DNA from: Batrachochytrium dendrobatidis JAM81
Taxonomy: Eukaryota > Chytridiomycota > Chytridiomycetes > Rhizophydiales
Reading direction: 5' to 3'
Length of the DNA: 64,000 bases
Assembly (NCBI RefSeq): GCF_000203795.2
Contig: NW_006281099.1
Coordinates: forward strand, 3,498,532-3,562,531
Made by a program: the position numbers and the translations under genes. The notes under the pieces were generated by a model. The model was given only the letters and a program-made list of their open reading frames with translations. It searched no databases and was not told where the DNA came from. Shown piece by piece: positions 11,431 to 23,217 of the stretch. Numbering within the stretch: position 1 is the first letter of the stretch; the number at the start of each line of letters is the position of its first letter.

Positions 11431-12519
11431 ATGGATCAAGACGGCTTTACATTGGTTGTACATAGACAGCGTAGCTCAAACAAGCGATCGCACATCAAGA
11501 ATCAAAAAAAAACCAATGCAAACATAGCTGCACACCACTCAGCTGATAAGGAAAAACTGCTCAACTCAACTTTGGAACTGCCTGCAAACTTTCAACTTCT
11601 TATAGACAGCCAAGTGTAATTAACTGGGCGTTTGTCATGACTCAGTTATTACTGTAACGCCTGATCATCTAACATCGAGTTTGTGAATTTTAGCAATGTG
11701 ATTCGTTCTGTTATATTCTACAAGAACTTTATAGGTTTGTAAATTCATCCACTACTCATGGCTTTATAGAATACAAGACTTACACCAGACCATATAATGA
11801 CTATTAATGGAGTCCAGACCATATCAAGCCATCTATAGAGGAATTTAAAGGGCCATCTACAGAGTTAGACTGTGTGTGCTATGGACTTGGATCTATATCA
11901 GATTCCAAACTTGCCCAGTTTCAGTTTGCATTACTGATTATCATGATTCAAGAACTCAAGGTATTTGGTTGTTTTTATACTAAATAAGTGTATGGGGATT
12001 TGAAGCTCTAAAAGTATTTTTGTTTGAATAGTTTAATCGAGTGTATCTGTTTGAGCCTATGCTGACCCAAGCCGAATCAAAGTTTATTTCATTGCAAGGA
12101 ATCTCCATCATTTCAGAAAACGAGGTATTTATATGGATTAATCATTGGTTGATATCATCTGGTTACACGAATATAATGAATCGACTGTTTAAATAAACTA
12201 ATGCAACGTTATTTAGAATGGCGAACGAAAGGTACATCAAAAGACGCTGTTTTACATGCCACATTGTCCAATTATGTTGTATAATAATGTAATCAAATCC
12301 AACTGGGACACTGGACAATACACCAAGCTGGCTATTATAGGAAACAGTTTTGAGACGTACGATCTAAACAGTATGGGCACTAGTCTTGGCGATAAGTGCC
12401 CATTCATTCAAAGTGCATTGACACAAGGGATTGTTACAGAAACTCTATTTGTAGACTTTGAACCGCTTAGCCATGCATTCAACAACACTGCTCTGATTCA
12501 ATTCAAGTCTTTTAAATAA
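11431..12519 (+). CDS. SRR1-like domain protein
   Basis: SRR1 family (named from Arabidopsis SENSITIVITY TO RED LIGHT REDUCED 1); the yeast relative is Ber1. The molecular activity is unsettled. Exons 11431-11615, 11813-11960, 12032-12124, 12217-12519; 242 residues. The N-terminus MDQDGFTLVVHRQRSSNKR is basic. The SRR1 domain spans the last three exons: CVCYGLGSIS, then LAQFQFALLIIMIQELK, VYLFEPMLTQAE, LQGISIISENE, TLFYMPHCPIMLYNNVIKSN and KLAIIGNSFETYDL. The second exon's acceptor (ATGGAG at 11812) is weak in polypyrimidine and chosen because it alone keeps the frame open; exon 1 could end at 11613 or 11615. It is divergent to MAK16 and likely shares its promoter. The family assignment is good. 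Confidence 0.83.
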
Positions 12520-12739
12520 TTTATATTTGTAATATATGGCCGGATCTTGCAAATAAATTAGTCGATTCATTTGCCAGGAAATGATAGTTTGACGAAACTG
12601 CAAGTCAATCTAGATTGGAAATTCACATTTTTTCTTCATTTCCGTATCTTGTTGCCGGCCGTAAATTGCTCAACACTGGTGAACTTACCACTTGAACCAT
12701 TCAATAATTTGGTCGTAAGCACTTGTGTATATTGCCAAG

Positions 12740-13987
12740 ATGGAGCAGTGCTTTGGTACCTTGTTTAGACAGTCTGCCTTTTCCTCTATGCATCCATCCC
12801 AGGTTATCTCTTCTCGTCCGCTACGAGCTCCTTGGACTGCTGCTGCGATTGCTGCCAAAAAAACCAAAGAACAAATGATAGCATTCACAGCTGCAACTGA
12901 GCCAGTATCCAAGTCGGAAACTACTGCTACAGCCAATACTGTCGAGTCATTACCACATGCTAATACCAACATTACAACCAAGTCGACTGACAAGCTCCCA
13001 ATTCTTCATTCTGCAACACAATGGGGACTCAAATATTCGTTACGCACAGATCTGAAAACTATCCAACTTGACTCTTTTGATGATGAAACCCTTATTCGGC
13101 CTATCTTCAAGTCTGGTTTTGCTCGTCACAACGGTATACTGAGCTGGAAGGAGAATTTCCCTCAGCCCCAAGCAAGCATGCTTGCAGATGTTCGTAGCAG
13201 AGCCATGTGTGATCTCGATCATGACATAACTGGACTTCCTGCCAAACCACTGCAGAACATGACCAATGCCGAATGGAAGCAATGGCTGTTGTTTGCCAGG
13301 TCAAAAAGATCTGAATTCAACAGACTACTTGAGAATAGACGGACCAGCGATAGTCATTGGAAACAATTTCTTGGTTTGGAAAATTTGCCATCCAAAGAAG
13401 AAGACATTCATCCTGTTCACTACTCTGCTTACAAGCCACCACAATCCATGTCTGATACTGCCAGTTATACTACCACCCCCATTCCTCTTGCCAAAAAAGT
13501 CCGAGGCCGTCTTCTCAACGTTCTCAGGGTATCCGATTATGCTGTGGGTATTAATGGCGTGGTTGCATATCTGCATAAAACCAAAACTCCATCGTATCTC
13601 CAACAACATAGCGGCCACAGTGGTTTCAACCAGCGTGTTTTGGTGGACAGATCTGTCACTTATGACTTTTGGGTGCTGTATTCTGGGCATGATCATCTTG
13701 GACGTCCAGATGTGATTGTTACCATGATGGATCCTGCAATTCATCACAATGCTATGTTTGATCATTCATCAGGCCGTGGTTCATCTTCTACGTCCAGGTA
13801 TAGAGAAGCACATGAACGTCAGCATCAAAATACAAAAGATCTCAAAAATACTCTTAATATAAAGCCATTTGGTTTAAACCTGGAACAAAAAGACTATACT
13901 CAATTTCAAACAAGCTCGTTTTCCACTGAGCAAGATAACGATCTTATTGCATCTATTATCAACAATGCTACATCCTTGAAAAAATAA
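12740..13987 (+). CDS. Mitochondrial small-subunit ribosomal protein Mrp51 (bS1m-like)
   Basis: Single-exon gene, 415 residues. In fungi Mrp51 is part of the mitochondrial 37S ribosomal subunit and is needed for translation through mRNA leaders. Supporting segments are TQWGLKYSLRTDLKTIQLD, LSWKENFPQPQ, the domain KVRGRLLNVLRVSDYAVGIN, then GVVAYLHK and YDFWVLYSGHD. The N-terminus is basic and Ala/Ser-rich with few acidic residues (MEQCFGTLFRQSAFSSMHPS), as expected for a mitochondrial presequence. The ATG at 12740 is used because an upstream in-frame GTG is not a normal eukaryotic start. About 220 bp separates it from the SRR1-like stop. The assignment rests on family memory and is good but not certain. 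Confidence 0.72.
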   Translation: MEQCFGTLFRQSAFSSMHPSQVISSRPLRAPWTAAAIAAKKTKEQMIAFTAATEPVSKSETTATANTVESLPHANTNITTKSTDKLPILHSATQWGLKYSLRTDLKTIQLDSFDDETLIRPIFKSGFARHNGILSWKENFPQPQASMLADVRSRAMCDLDHDITGLPAKPLQNMTNAEWKQWLLFARSKRSEFNRLLENRRTSDSHWKQFLGLENLPSKEEDIHPVHYSAYKPPQSMSDTASYTTTPIPLAKKVRGRLLNVLRVSDYAVGINGVVAYLHKTKTPSYLQQHSGHSGFNQRVLVDRSVTYDFWVLYSGHDHLGRPDVIVTMMDPAIHHNAMFDHSSGRGSSSTSRYREAHERQHQNTKDLKNTLNIKPFGLNLEQKDYTQFQTSSFSTEQDNDLIASIINNATSLKK

Positions 13988-14249
13988 ATGATTCAAAGTC
14001 GTAACCTTTAGCATCTATATATATTGTCGCTTTCTTTAAATGCGAGGCTTTATTTAAAAATTACAGGCACAGATCAACTATTGCTTTCTACCGAAAAAAT
14101 GCCATTTCATGGTGGCAATCACTTGATAGCAATCTAAGTAAAACTCCAATTGCTACCAATTCAACAGTTGAAATGCTATTTTTAATTTTATTTATACTAA
14201 GATATGGGATAATTTTACGTAAACATTTAACCTTTTTAGGAATGAGTGG

Positions 14250-17200
14250 CTATTTAGAAACAGGCAAGCCATCATACTTGACACGCATTGTAATACACCA
14301 ATTAGAAGAATCAGTCTTATTTCGAGCAAAAATCGTTCGACTAAACTCGTTCATGGTGCCGACCAAGTGCGGGCTAGCAAACTCGGCTACATCAATAGAA
14401 GTGTACCCAACAAGTTTATCTATCAAAGTCTCTGATACACTCCATAGCTCAACCTTGATGGTTGCATTGGTAATATTTCGAATTCCAAATACAAATGAGT
14501 TTAGAATGTCACAATTCGACGTGGTTTGTGATCGGCGTGTTGTGTGTGAACTCAGAGACGATTCTTCTGAACATCGTACAATGCAATAAGAGTTTGATAT
14601 CAATGTAGATGAATTTGATATTGATGATGCTTTACTCGAGCTAGTAATTAAACTGGCTTCAATCTTTGAAATATACATGAGATGCAATAATGGCGGCTTT
14701 GGTTGATCAAAATCCAATGCTGTGTTGGATGATGCAGCTGAAATATTTAATACAGCTGCTGCTTGAACATTGCATGAAACAATTTCAATACGAAAAGTGT
14801 TTGATTTAGAGTGCATGCCGTGGTGTGATTGTCGGGTTTGCGATGATAAAAAACCCATGATCATAGATTGTGGCGAATGTCGTATTAAAGGACAGAATTG
14901 TGATCCTGCAATTAGAGTATAAAACCTAATAAAAAAGTCTCCTTCTTGGCCAGATCGATAAGTTGTGGGAATAACAACATAGCGTCCTTCTTTCAAAATG
15001 CAGCGACAAAACACTTCTGTATGAGATGTGTAATTGCTTACATGACACTGCTGATAGTTTAAATCGGTAATACGAAAATCGCGATTTTCTTCGACTTTCA
15101 AAATAATCAGTCCAATGGAAATGTCACTACTATGCGTAGGATGATTGGCATGCCTTCGCTGTAGATAAAAAATGACTTCACTGCTTTTGCGTATATCAAG
15201 CAAAAACTGAGGATTATTGCATACTGTATAAGGATAGCTCAGGCTTCCGCCATCACTTTTATCTGCCTTTGACCATCTACCATAGTATCGGCCGGATATT
15301 ACGCGACGTGATATCAATGAACGATTTGGCTGATCAAACATACGACAAATAATCATGGTTGAAAACTCGCGCAAAAAATCTAAAAGTAAAACTGTAAACT
15401 GCCCGTCTTGACCTATGCTAAGATTTAGTTGTTTGCGCTCCTTTGCTAGTATGCTTGGCCAATCAGGACTAGTATGGCTTACTGATGATGATTGATTCAA
15501 AAAAGGTTTGTAGATTTGAACAACTGGTACAGTCTTTTTATGGAAAAGACTTGTTTTTATGTGCGTGTAAAACACCTTGGTGACAGCATACATATCGCTA
15601 CATAAATCATCTAAAATTCAAAGAATCGCCAAAGATTGGTTGTAAATACCATCATTTTACATTGTACAGGATAGATAGTAAGCGATTCATTTTACCAGTG
15701 CATGCATTTCCAAAAGGATTGCTTTTTTGAAAAAAGCAACTTATTAGAGCTCCACCACGCATAAGACTATCCATTGCATTAAAAAGCTGCATAGAATCTT
15801 CAGAAAGCGCATCTTGAGAAAATACTGACAAATCTATTTGTTCAGGTATATTTCCTATCAATTATATAAGCGATTGGTTAGATTTTTTGTTGTTTTATTT
15901 TCCAAATACACCAATCAACTGACATGACTGCCCAAAGTAGATAGTACACTTACCTGTCAAATCTGCAAATACACTTGTGCATGGCTTGATTGATTTTATC
16001 AGTTGATAGCTCCCATTGAGTTTAGAAAACGCCTTTTCCAGTAAAGGAACCCATAGATTCTGCTTATCTGGGCAATTGGTATAAAAGTTCAAGCATACGG
16101 ACATGCATAGATTTGATTAAGCTATAGCCAATTGCTGACTTGAAGCATATATCTAGAGTGTTCAAAATTTGAAACTCACTTTTGGACAAGGAACATAACC
16201 ATTCTCCTTGCGTAGTACATGGGAGAAAATCGTCAACAACAACTTCTACCCAAGTACCAAATCTGAAAAATCGAAATCGAAATATTCCTGTGAACAATAA
16301 TATGGCATTATCAGTCTAACCATTTAGTTTATGAAAAAATCAGTGTTATTCTAAGCTTTTGCTTTTTATAATGACATACCTGGATGGTTGCTTTCCTCTA
16401 CACACGAGCTGCCAGATGTTTTATAAGCATTCTTTTTTGTGATTGGAACTACCTGCTTAAACACTTGCGGATGTAGTGCAAATAATCTAGCAGCGGCAAC
16501 TGTCCATCCACCAAACGCACCCTGTATTTAAACGTATTACATGATAATTTTTAGTTAGGAACCAACATATATTGGATTACTTTTAAATACAATTTAGGCA
16601 TTACAGCCAATAGCATGTAGTGGTTCAAGGCAAAAGTTGATTTTAAACAACTGGGTGGATAATTACAAATTAAGTCCAAGATTAATTACTTGCTTGACCA
16701 TAAAATCAACACTGACCTGAATGACGTTATTGCAGACTTCGTATTGTGTGATTAGATGACTATTGTGAATCATCTCTGTAGCACGAACCCAAATAATAGG
16801 ATCATCTGGCTTTGCTCCATAGCCAGGAAGATATATTGATTTATCCGTAGGCATAAATGTCTAGTAAATGATCATAGTATATTTGTAAAGGGTAAATAAA
16901 AACTCGACGTTTTAATTACTTGCTCATTGCAAGTATATCTATGGTTTGAACCGAGATATGCAATAGTAGATACGGTTAAAAAGGCAACGAGAAAACAATG
17001 AAAATCACAATGTATGGTCACTTGGTGCAGATACTGTATGGTATATATCTTATACAACTGTATCATTACATATATAGAATCACATGATTCACGGAGCTAT
17101 TCTTATTCACCAGTCGCGTGGCTGCACATGTTGGTGAACACGCCCATGAGAGTATAAATTGCCTCGGTGTTGCACTTACCGAATCTATAAACCTTTCTCC

Positions 17201-17369
17201 TTCATCAGAGTGCTTTTGATACAACTTAAAATAATCTACAAGAATGGTTAGTAAGAAACAAGATATACCCAAGCAAGTTTTAGCTGGAGTACATAATAGC
17301 TTTGTTGAATTCAGCCAGTGTTACAATTGATTAGACTTTTTTCCTACCTTGGTCATTGAATTTCCTCAT
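14250..17369 (-). CDS. Calpain-like protein of the CAPN5/6 type, catalytic triad lost
   Basis: Exons on the minus strand: 17369-17348, 17235-17180, 16860-16717, 16521-16380, 16287-16180, 16067-15954, 15854-15696, 15610-14250; 701 residues. Layout follows CAPN5: N-terminus, protease core, calpain beta-sandwich (VEENRDFRITDLN, KEGRYVVIPTTYR, GDFFIRFYTLI) and a C2-like C-terminal domain; no EF hands. Core landmarks are TFMPTDKSIYLPGY, GIFRFRFFRFGTWVEVVVDD, LLEKAFSKLNGSYQ and GNIPEQIDL. All three catalytic positions deviate: the Cys box reads QGAFGGWTVAA (family QG..G[DN]CW), the His segment reads SDMYAVT (family GHAYAVT) and the Asn segment reads QIYKPF (family R.RNPW). It is therefore probably not a protease but a scaffold, like mammalian CAPN6. 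All exon phases agree, and the first exon has only 22 nt. A role in calcium or cytoskeletal signalling is inference. Confidence 0.87.
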
Positions 17370-17690
17370 TACTCGATAATGCAAGTACTGTTTGATAAAA
17401 GACTGGCCAAGTGTGATATGCTCGCGTAATTTTTTTTAGACAACTCCAAAAAACTGGATTTGAATAGATATGATGTGTAGCAAGTAAAAATAGCTGGGCA
17501 TGTCGAGTTTACAAATGATAATACTCAAAGCCTTACACTGTGGTGGCTATACAATAGTATGCCACGTCTTTTTTCTGACAGGGATGACTCGATACATGCT
17601 GTATTAATCAAGCGTGAACTGGGAATCATTTTCATACAAGTCCAACAAGTGGAGTTTATAGAATGAATGGTCATTCGACATGCTCGCGAT
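17370..17690. other. Intergenic, nothing recognised
   Basis: AT-rich sequence upstream of the calpain-like gene; it probably contains that gene's promoter. I see no open frame, RNA or repeat that I can support. Confidence 0.5.
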
Positions 17691-18213
17691 TTGCAGTCGT
17701 ATTCACGTAAAATGTAACTTTGTACTCATCTTACAGTGACTATATTTGCTTTGAGATGGACAAATGTTAGATATTTGTTGTGCTCTCCTATTGGAAATCG
17801 ACTGTAACATCTTTTCAACTAGCATTCTTGGCTCTTCAATAGACAACGACCATCATATGATGCACACAAACTACAGTTTTGAGAGTGTGCTTTCCTTTTT
17901 GGCATAGTCATACATTGTACAACACCAAGTTTGAAACCATATTCATGTATTGAGATTCAGATACTGAATTTGACTATTCTCAAACTCGTATCTGCTGTGT
18001 CCTAAAATATCGGATACGTTTGCATTCTAGTTCAACAAACCAATAATTGCATGCTCAAAATCAACCGTTTGGATGCTAATCACCAAGAGAACCCCTAGTA
18101 AACCTTGAGATCAAGATAACGCTATCTAAATTGGCACTCGTCATTTCATGGCTGTTTATTATGTATTTTGGTATCCTTGTCAGTGATCCATTTCACATGA
18201 ATACGACTGTAAA
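17691..18213 (-). mobile_element. MITE copy 2 (complete, reverse orientation)
   Basis: 523-bp element with the clearest ends of the family. The + strand starts TGCAGTCGTATTCACGTAAA and ends TTCACATGAATACGACTGTA, an imperfect inverted repeat over about 23 bp. The interior, read on the minus strand, matches copy 1 closely: AATAGTCAAATTCAGTATCT, then TCAATACATGAATATGGT and TGTACAATGTATGACTATGC. There is no coding capacity. It is intergenic between the calpain-like gene and the kinase pseudogene. Confidence 0.7.
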
Positions 18214-19024
18214 TAAACAGCCTATTCTATGTCGAGTCAGATTTTATAAAAAGTGATTATTGAAACATATGAAGGTTGGAGTAAAACCGCCAGTAGTATA
18301 TGTCAGAATTTTAGGAGCTTCGTGATTTGTTAAAAATGTAATCTGTAACTGTTAGTAGTTATCAGAAGAGAACAAATCAGAAGTGTAAGAGGAAGTTGCA
18401 CTTGAAATCAAGATCAGCAGACTTGGTCTTCTCAAGAGTAGTGAAAAGGGTTTGATAAAGTAGTTGGACAGATGAAATAGTTTGACAAGTTATTTATTGA
18501 TAAAAGTAAGCATCTTAGCTTTTATAGTAATTAATTGTTTGTGTCTTGTGATACGAGCAAGTAACACATTAAATGATAAGAGGGGTTGTAAGCGAGAGTT
18601 ACAACCAATAGGATTGTTTTATGAAATTAGTCAATTTAATAATGACACTGTATACCCGATTATTGAGAACTTGAATCCTAGAAATGAGTGTAATGGAGTT
18701 ACTGTGCACATGGATTTTTGGTGATGAAAGGGTTTAACTTGTGTTTAAGTTTGGCGCTTTTTAGAACTAGCTTTGCCACAGGTTACCGCTTAAGAGTACC
18801 CGTCTGGATATTCCAACAGTATAGATAAGGCACTGAATGATACTACTTTTCTTGGTAGATGCTCTCTGCTAAAAGTTGTTCAAAGTGTCTGGAGTTGATC
18901 TCGCCTGTGACAGGTGATTTATGCTAAAATGCTATGAACAATCAATGTCAAATATAATGGTCAAGACTCGGTGCTTTATTCATACAAATAATTGTCTAAT
19001 TCATTCCAACCCAAATGTATTATC
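18214..19024. other. Intergenic, nothing recognised
   Basis: AT-rich. A short open frame at 18482-18724 starts only at TTG and resembles nothing known, so it was not annotated. No repeat or RNA is evident. Confidence 0.5.
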
Positions 19025-20006
19025 TCAAGTATTTTCAACCAGACTAAGGAGCAAGTTTGTTTCTTCCATTCGAGCAACAGGGGAGCAATTTCGTGTAGAG
19101 AAGCCAAAGTCAATGATATATGGATTCCCAGATTCATCAATCAAGATATTCTCCTTTTTGATATCGTTATGTAGAATACCGGCCTCGTGAATGCTTTCGA
19201 GTGTTTCCAACAACTTCTGCTTTTGCTGTTCAGTGAATCCATTGGCCACCGTACCACAGATAGAAACACCTACACAGTACAGAACGTCCTCCACAAACCC
19301 ATGACAAACGAATCTAGGTATGCCATTCCCTTGTAGCCCCGATAGCTGTTCATACACAGAAACCTCATTCAGCAATTCTGGAAGCATTTCTCCGTGCTTG
19401 GCAATATCAGCAACCTTGAGAGCAATACGGCTAGATCCATAGTAATCCAAATACACTTTGCTTCTTCCTTCACCAAGAACTGTATCGAATTTGAAATCAT
19501 CAACATCAAAGTCTTGGGGTTGCTCGTTGATTTGAATTCCAGACGACAAAGAACTGCATCCTTTGGAGAGACTAGCACGCGGAGATACTCTAGTACTACT
19601 TGGTCGAGAGATTTGGGTAGCAGAACTAGCTCTAGACGGACGCTTTGATGCGGGGGGAGAATCCATATGATTGTGATTGACGATGCTGTTGAAATACGAT
19701 AAGCATTGTTGAACAGTGGGAGTTTGAGCAGTAAAGGAGATTCCCTCAGAAACATACAAAGCTTCATGACCTTGAGGTTCTTCACAAACGGCACATTCTT
19801 GATTTCGATAAACAAACCAGGTGTTTTCGTATGACGACAGAATCCCATATTGTCTGTGGTTCAATCGCATATAGTGGTAGAGTTGATTAAGAGCAAACGC
19901 ACATGCCCTTGTTGTATGAATTGACGATATCACTGGTAGACAAGGTCCAATTGCCCTTTTCTTCAACAATGGCGACAATCTCTCCATTTCTAGTCATCAA
20001 ATGGTC
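19025..20006 (-). pseudogene. Kinase-domain protein, frameshifted and cut by the assembly gap
   Basis: Minus-strand open frame of a protein-kinase-like gene whose 5' part is lost in the N run. The N-terminal region (LNQLYHYMRLNHRQYGILSS, YENTWFVYR) is the type found before kinase domains in large fungal families such as Crinkler-associated or FunK1 kinases. A Ser/Pro/Arg linker follows, then a kinase core: Gly loop GEGRSKVY, VAIK lysine in ALKV, catalytic loop HNDIKKENILID, and IDFGFS in the DFG place. Near 19905-19915 the frame shifts: upstream EKGNWTLSTSDIVNSYNKG reads in one frame and CAFALNQLYHYM in another, so either the copy is broken or there is a base error. An inverted partial copy lies directly across the gap. 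The substrate is unknown; an effector role is speculation. Confidence 0.6.
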
Positions 20007-20106
20007 NNNNNNNNNNNNNNNNNNNNNNNNNNNNNNNNNNNNNNNNNNNNNNNNNNNNNNNNNNNNNNNNNNNNNNNNNNNNNNNNNNNNNNNNNNNNNN
20101 NNNNNN
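20007..20106. other. Assembly gap (100 N)
   Basis: A run of exactly 100 N, the usual placeholder for a gap of unknown length. Inverted copies of the same kinase sequence face each other across it, so an unresolved inverted repeat is a likely cause. Confidence 0.98.
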
Positions 20107-20213
20107 CAAGGATGTGCCGTTTGTGAAAAACCTCCAGATCATGAAACTTTGTATGTTTCTGAGGGAATCTCCTTTACTGCTGAAACTCCCACTGTTCAAC
20201 AATGCTTATCGTA
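20107..20213 (+). pseudogene. Inverted fragment of the kinase gene
   Basis: On the plus strand this reads GCAVCEKPPDHETLYVSEGI, then TAETPTVQQCLSY. The minus-strand kinase frame across the gap reads ECAVCEEPQGHEALYVSEGI, then TAQTPTVQQCLSY. Similarity stops sharply after CTTATCGTAT, where the hAT element's flank begins. It is too short to function alone and is a duplicate or the tail of a copy hidden in the gap. Confidence 0.75.
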
Positions 20214-22920
20214 TAGGGTCCCACATTTGCGCTATCTGTCCCTGTCAATATCTTTTGCAATGCGAAATGGACCTCTGGATTTATTTCGCACATTTCGCTG
20301 CAAATTTGCGAAATTCACATAAAATTCGCTTAATAATATGCTAAACAATACATGTATCATACTATATTTCGACAGTCCGAGGTAAAAACAATATCAACAA
20401 CGACCACATCTACGGAATGCGTGCAAAAACTACGCATGTATATCGTTTTTTAAAAACGAGACAAGTATCCTATTCCAGATCTCCATCCTTTGGAAACCAT
20501 CTCCTGCAATTATAATAAATTCATATGTAACCCAACATTTCTCCTTTTAATCCATCTGCATATGTAAGTTTTCTACCATTGAATAACTCAAATCACCAAA
20601 TTCCACCTCGCTGCCAATTTTCCAAGCAGATACTCGCCCTGATTGTCTGATCGCTCAGTCTGGTCCGCGAATCAGTAATTAAATGCCTTGCCTTTGAAAA
20701 GGCGTGCTCCGAGGACGCAGATGTGGCTGGAATTGCTAGATAATCCCTTGCCATTTTTGCAAGCAAGGGGAAATCCGATTCATGATGTTTCCACCACTCC
20801 AATGGGTCTTGCCTAGGATCCACCACTGGGATATTCAAATATTCTTCGAGTTGCAAAGTAGGAGCCAACCTTTTCTTTTTAAAAACCCTATTTGCTGGAG
20901 TAGGTGCATCCGAATTCTAATGAAATGAGCGTGACAAAGTTTAAATACAAGTAATTACGCATGTGATTATCTGACAAGTCCAATGCCGTTTTGAATACCT
21001 CTAATTGCATCAAGCCACTTTGATTGTGGTACTCGGCATAGACGCTTTGGATTTGCCTTTTTGATTTTTTCTTTCTGAGAAGCATTTTCTTGGGCATCCT
21101 GATTTTCGTCGTCGTAAAACTCAAGTTTGTGTTGAGGATCAAGTACCACAGCGATCACACAATGGTTATTGGAAACATTAAAATACTTGTCAAGCTTCAT
21201 TTGGGATGCATTTGCTGCGTCTTTCAAATTTCCAATGTATCAATTGCAAGCGATTCATTGGCAATTCTCCGATAACTTGCTGGAGTTCCAGAAATCGAAG
21301 CGTCTAATCTTTGTCCATAATCACTGACGGCATTTTCACAATGGTCCAATAACACGTTGTACCATGGTATAACGTATGACAACGTTTGATGCTTGTTGAT
21401 GTTACATTCCATTGTGGATTGTTTGAATGGTTGAAAGAAATGCACTAATTCAGTCAAGTTGTCCCAATCTCCCGCTGACGGCACGTCAGGGATCTTCTTT
21501 TCCATGTACAATTGATCCAAGATTTGAACGAGTGGTTCTAATTAACAAATTTAAAGACAACATGTTATTGCAAATTTAACTGCAAGGTGGCATACATAAA
21601 GTGCTCTTGAAGTTCAGCTCTAGATCCTTGACGTACCTCGCATTTTCAAAGCTGTGACCAGCATATCGAATGTAGAGTTCCATTTCGTGGCGACATCAAG
21701 GATTGGCTCTAAGAAAGATTCTCCCATTATCTTTTTCAGTTGTTCCATCGATGTGGGGGAACATTGTAGCAATTTAATCCCTTCCCTCAGTGTCTCGATT
21801 GATGTCTTGATCTCTTGATGTGCATCTTGGGCGGCAAGATCAAGGACATGTGCAAAGCAACGATGATGACATTCGGGAGATTCCAAATAACCAGAATTGA
21901 GGAGCTCTTGAATGAAAACCTCATTGTTGGACGCATTGTCAGTGCAGATTCCTAAAATGAGCGATTTCCTATCACCGCATATGGGTTCCACAATCTGCTT
22001 GAATAATGCCGCAATGTTCTGGCCGCTGTGGCTGTCATTAAACACAAGAAAGTCGACAAGAATGCATTTCAGTTTCCAATTTTTGTCAATAAAATGGGCA
22101 GTGACAGCCGTGTAAACAACATTGGCAGGCGATGTCCATATGTCGGTCGTAAACGAGATCTTGGATGTGTTTTCTTTGATAAGAGCATAAACGTCAGCTT
22201 TTGCAATTTCGAAATCACGATTCACAGTTTGTGATATAGTATCGGCGGACTTGAAAATGATATGCTTGTTGATGTACAACATCATTTGTTGAAAATAGGG
22301 ATTCTCAACAATCAAAAGCGATTGATGGTCACCAACGATCCACCGCTGTAGCTTGTTTTGAAATTCTGTCTGGGTAAACCCTGTCAGTACAAGAAAATAG
22401 ATTAACATCAAAAAATACAATATTAATATTCCAGACAGCAGAAATAATGACGCATCATACGAGTATGCAATGATTACCTTTTTCAAAGCAGTCTTGAATC
22501 TTACTTTGTAGTTTTGTACCCTTTAAACTTATACTTGTGGAGTCTTTGGAATACCGATCCATTGCATCTGATAGAGCGTCGCGGTGTTTGGTCACCAAAT
22601 GGGCAACAAGATTGAAGTTGGTTCTTGAATTTGTCTTGACGAGCTGCTGACAAATTTTACAGGGAATTCTCGCCTTGTCAAGGTCATTTATATCATCAAG
22701 CTTGTCAAAAAACTGCCACACCAAACTGGCCTTTGAGACTTTAGACAAACGTGTGGTTGTTAAAGGAATAGAGCATGGGATTGAGGGTAAGGAGGACGAC
22801 GCATGGTCATGACTGTCGTCGGGTTTCCTTTTCCTTTTCCCTTTGCTTGCATTCTCATGTCCATCGATTGACGTTGACGACAGCTCATACACTTCCATAG
22901 AGGAAGTTACATTATGTGAT
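20214..22920 (-). mobile_element. hAT-family DNA transposon, inactivated
   Basis: The element covers the transposase gene and its 3' non-coding flank. The flank begins abruptly at AGGGTCCCACATTTGCGC, where the kinase fragment ends. Within 20260-20330 there are five TTCGC/GCGAA motifs in both orientations, as in hAT subterminal transposase-binding sites. I found no matching terminal repeat on the right side and no convincing 8-bp target duplication, so the right border is approximate and the element may be truncated. Confidence 0.6.
20593..22898 (-). pseudogene. hAT transposase with BED zinc finger, two frameshifts
   Basis: Minus-strand pieces 22898-22478, 22380-21637, 21537-20999 and 20916-20593 splice in phase. 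The N-terminus has a BED-type zinc finger (KASLVWQFFDKL, then IPCKICQQLVKT and LVAHLVTKH). The catalytic core includes ISFTTDIWTSPANVVYTAVT, SLILGICTDNASNNEVF and CHHRCFAHVLDLAAQDA. The C-terminal dimerisation block is typical of hAT: DPLEWWKHHESDFPLLAKMA, then IPATSASSEHAFSKA. Inside the third piece the frame shifts near 21225 (after AIDTLEI) and returns to the first frame near 21050, so KLDKYFNVSNN...VVLDPQHKLEFY is read out of frame. The gene should therefore be non-functional unless these are base errors. Confidence 0.85.
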
Positions 22921-23217
22921 AGCGTGGTATCATTCGGTGCCTTATCTATACTACTACCGCCTACTCGAATATGGGGACTGTTATTTATTAGATACTATTA
23001 ATGAGTTATTTAGCGTGGATATCAAGAGTATTGACATGCGAGTATCCTATTCAGCACTATATCGAATCTTGGCTACAATGACAAAAAAGCTTTTATTACA
23101 ATGCGATTTTGAGTAATGTTTTCCATTGTCTAGTCATGCAAAAATGGCAAGATTGCAAAACATAAACCAGCAAATGAGGTTTCAAGCAACAATTGTAAAT
23201 GTCAATTTTTTGATAAA
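22899..23217. other. Intergenic, nothing recognised
   Basis: About 320 bp between the transposase start and the GTPase gene. I looked for a right-hand hAT terminus (expected GTGGGACCCTA) and did not find it. It presumably holds the promoter of the GTPase gene. Confidence 0.5.

Noticed and set aside
18482..18724. 80-codon plus-strand open frame with a hydrophobic start
   Set aside because: It begins only with TTG, has no ATG, no family resemblance and lies in a transposon-rich stretch.
22899..23120. Right terminal inverted repeat of the hAT element
   Set aside because: Searched for the reverse complement of the left end (GTGGGACCCTA); nothing close is present.
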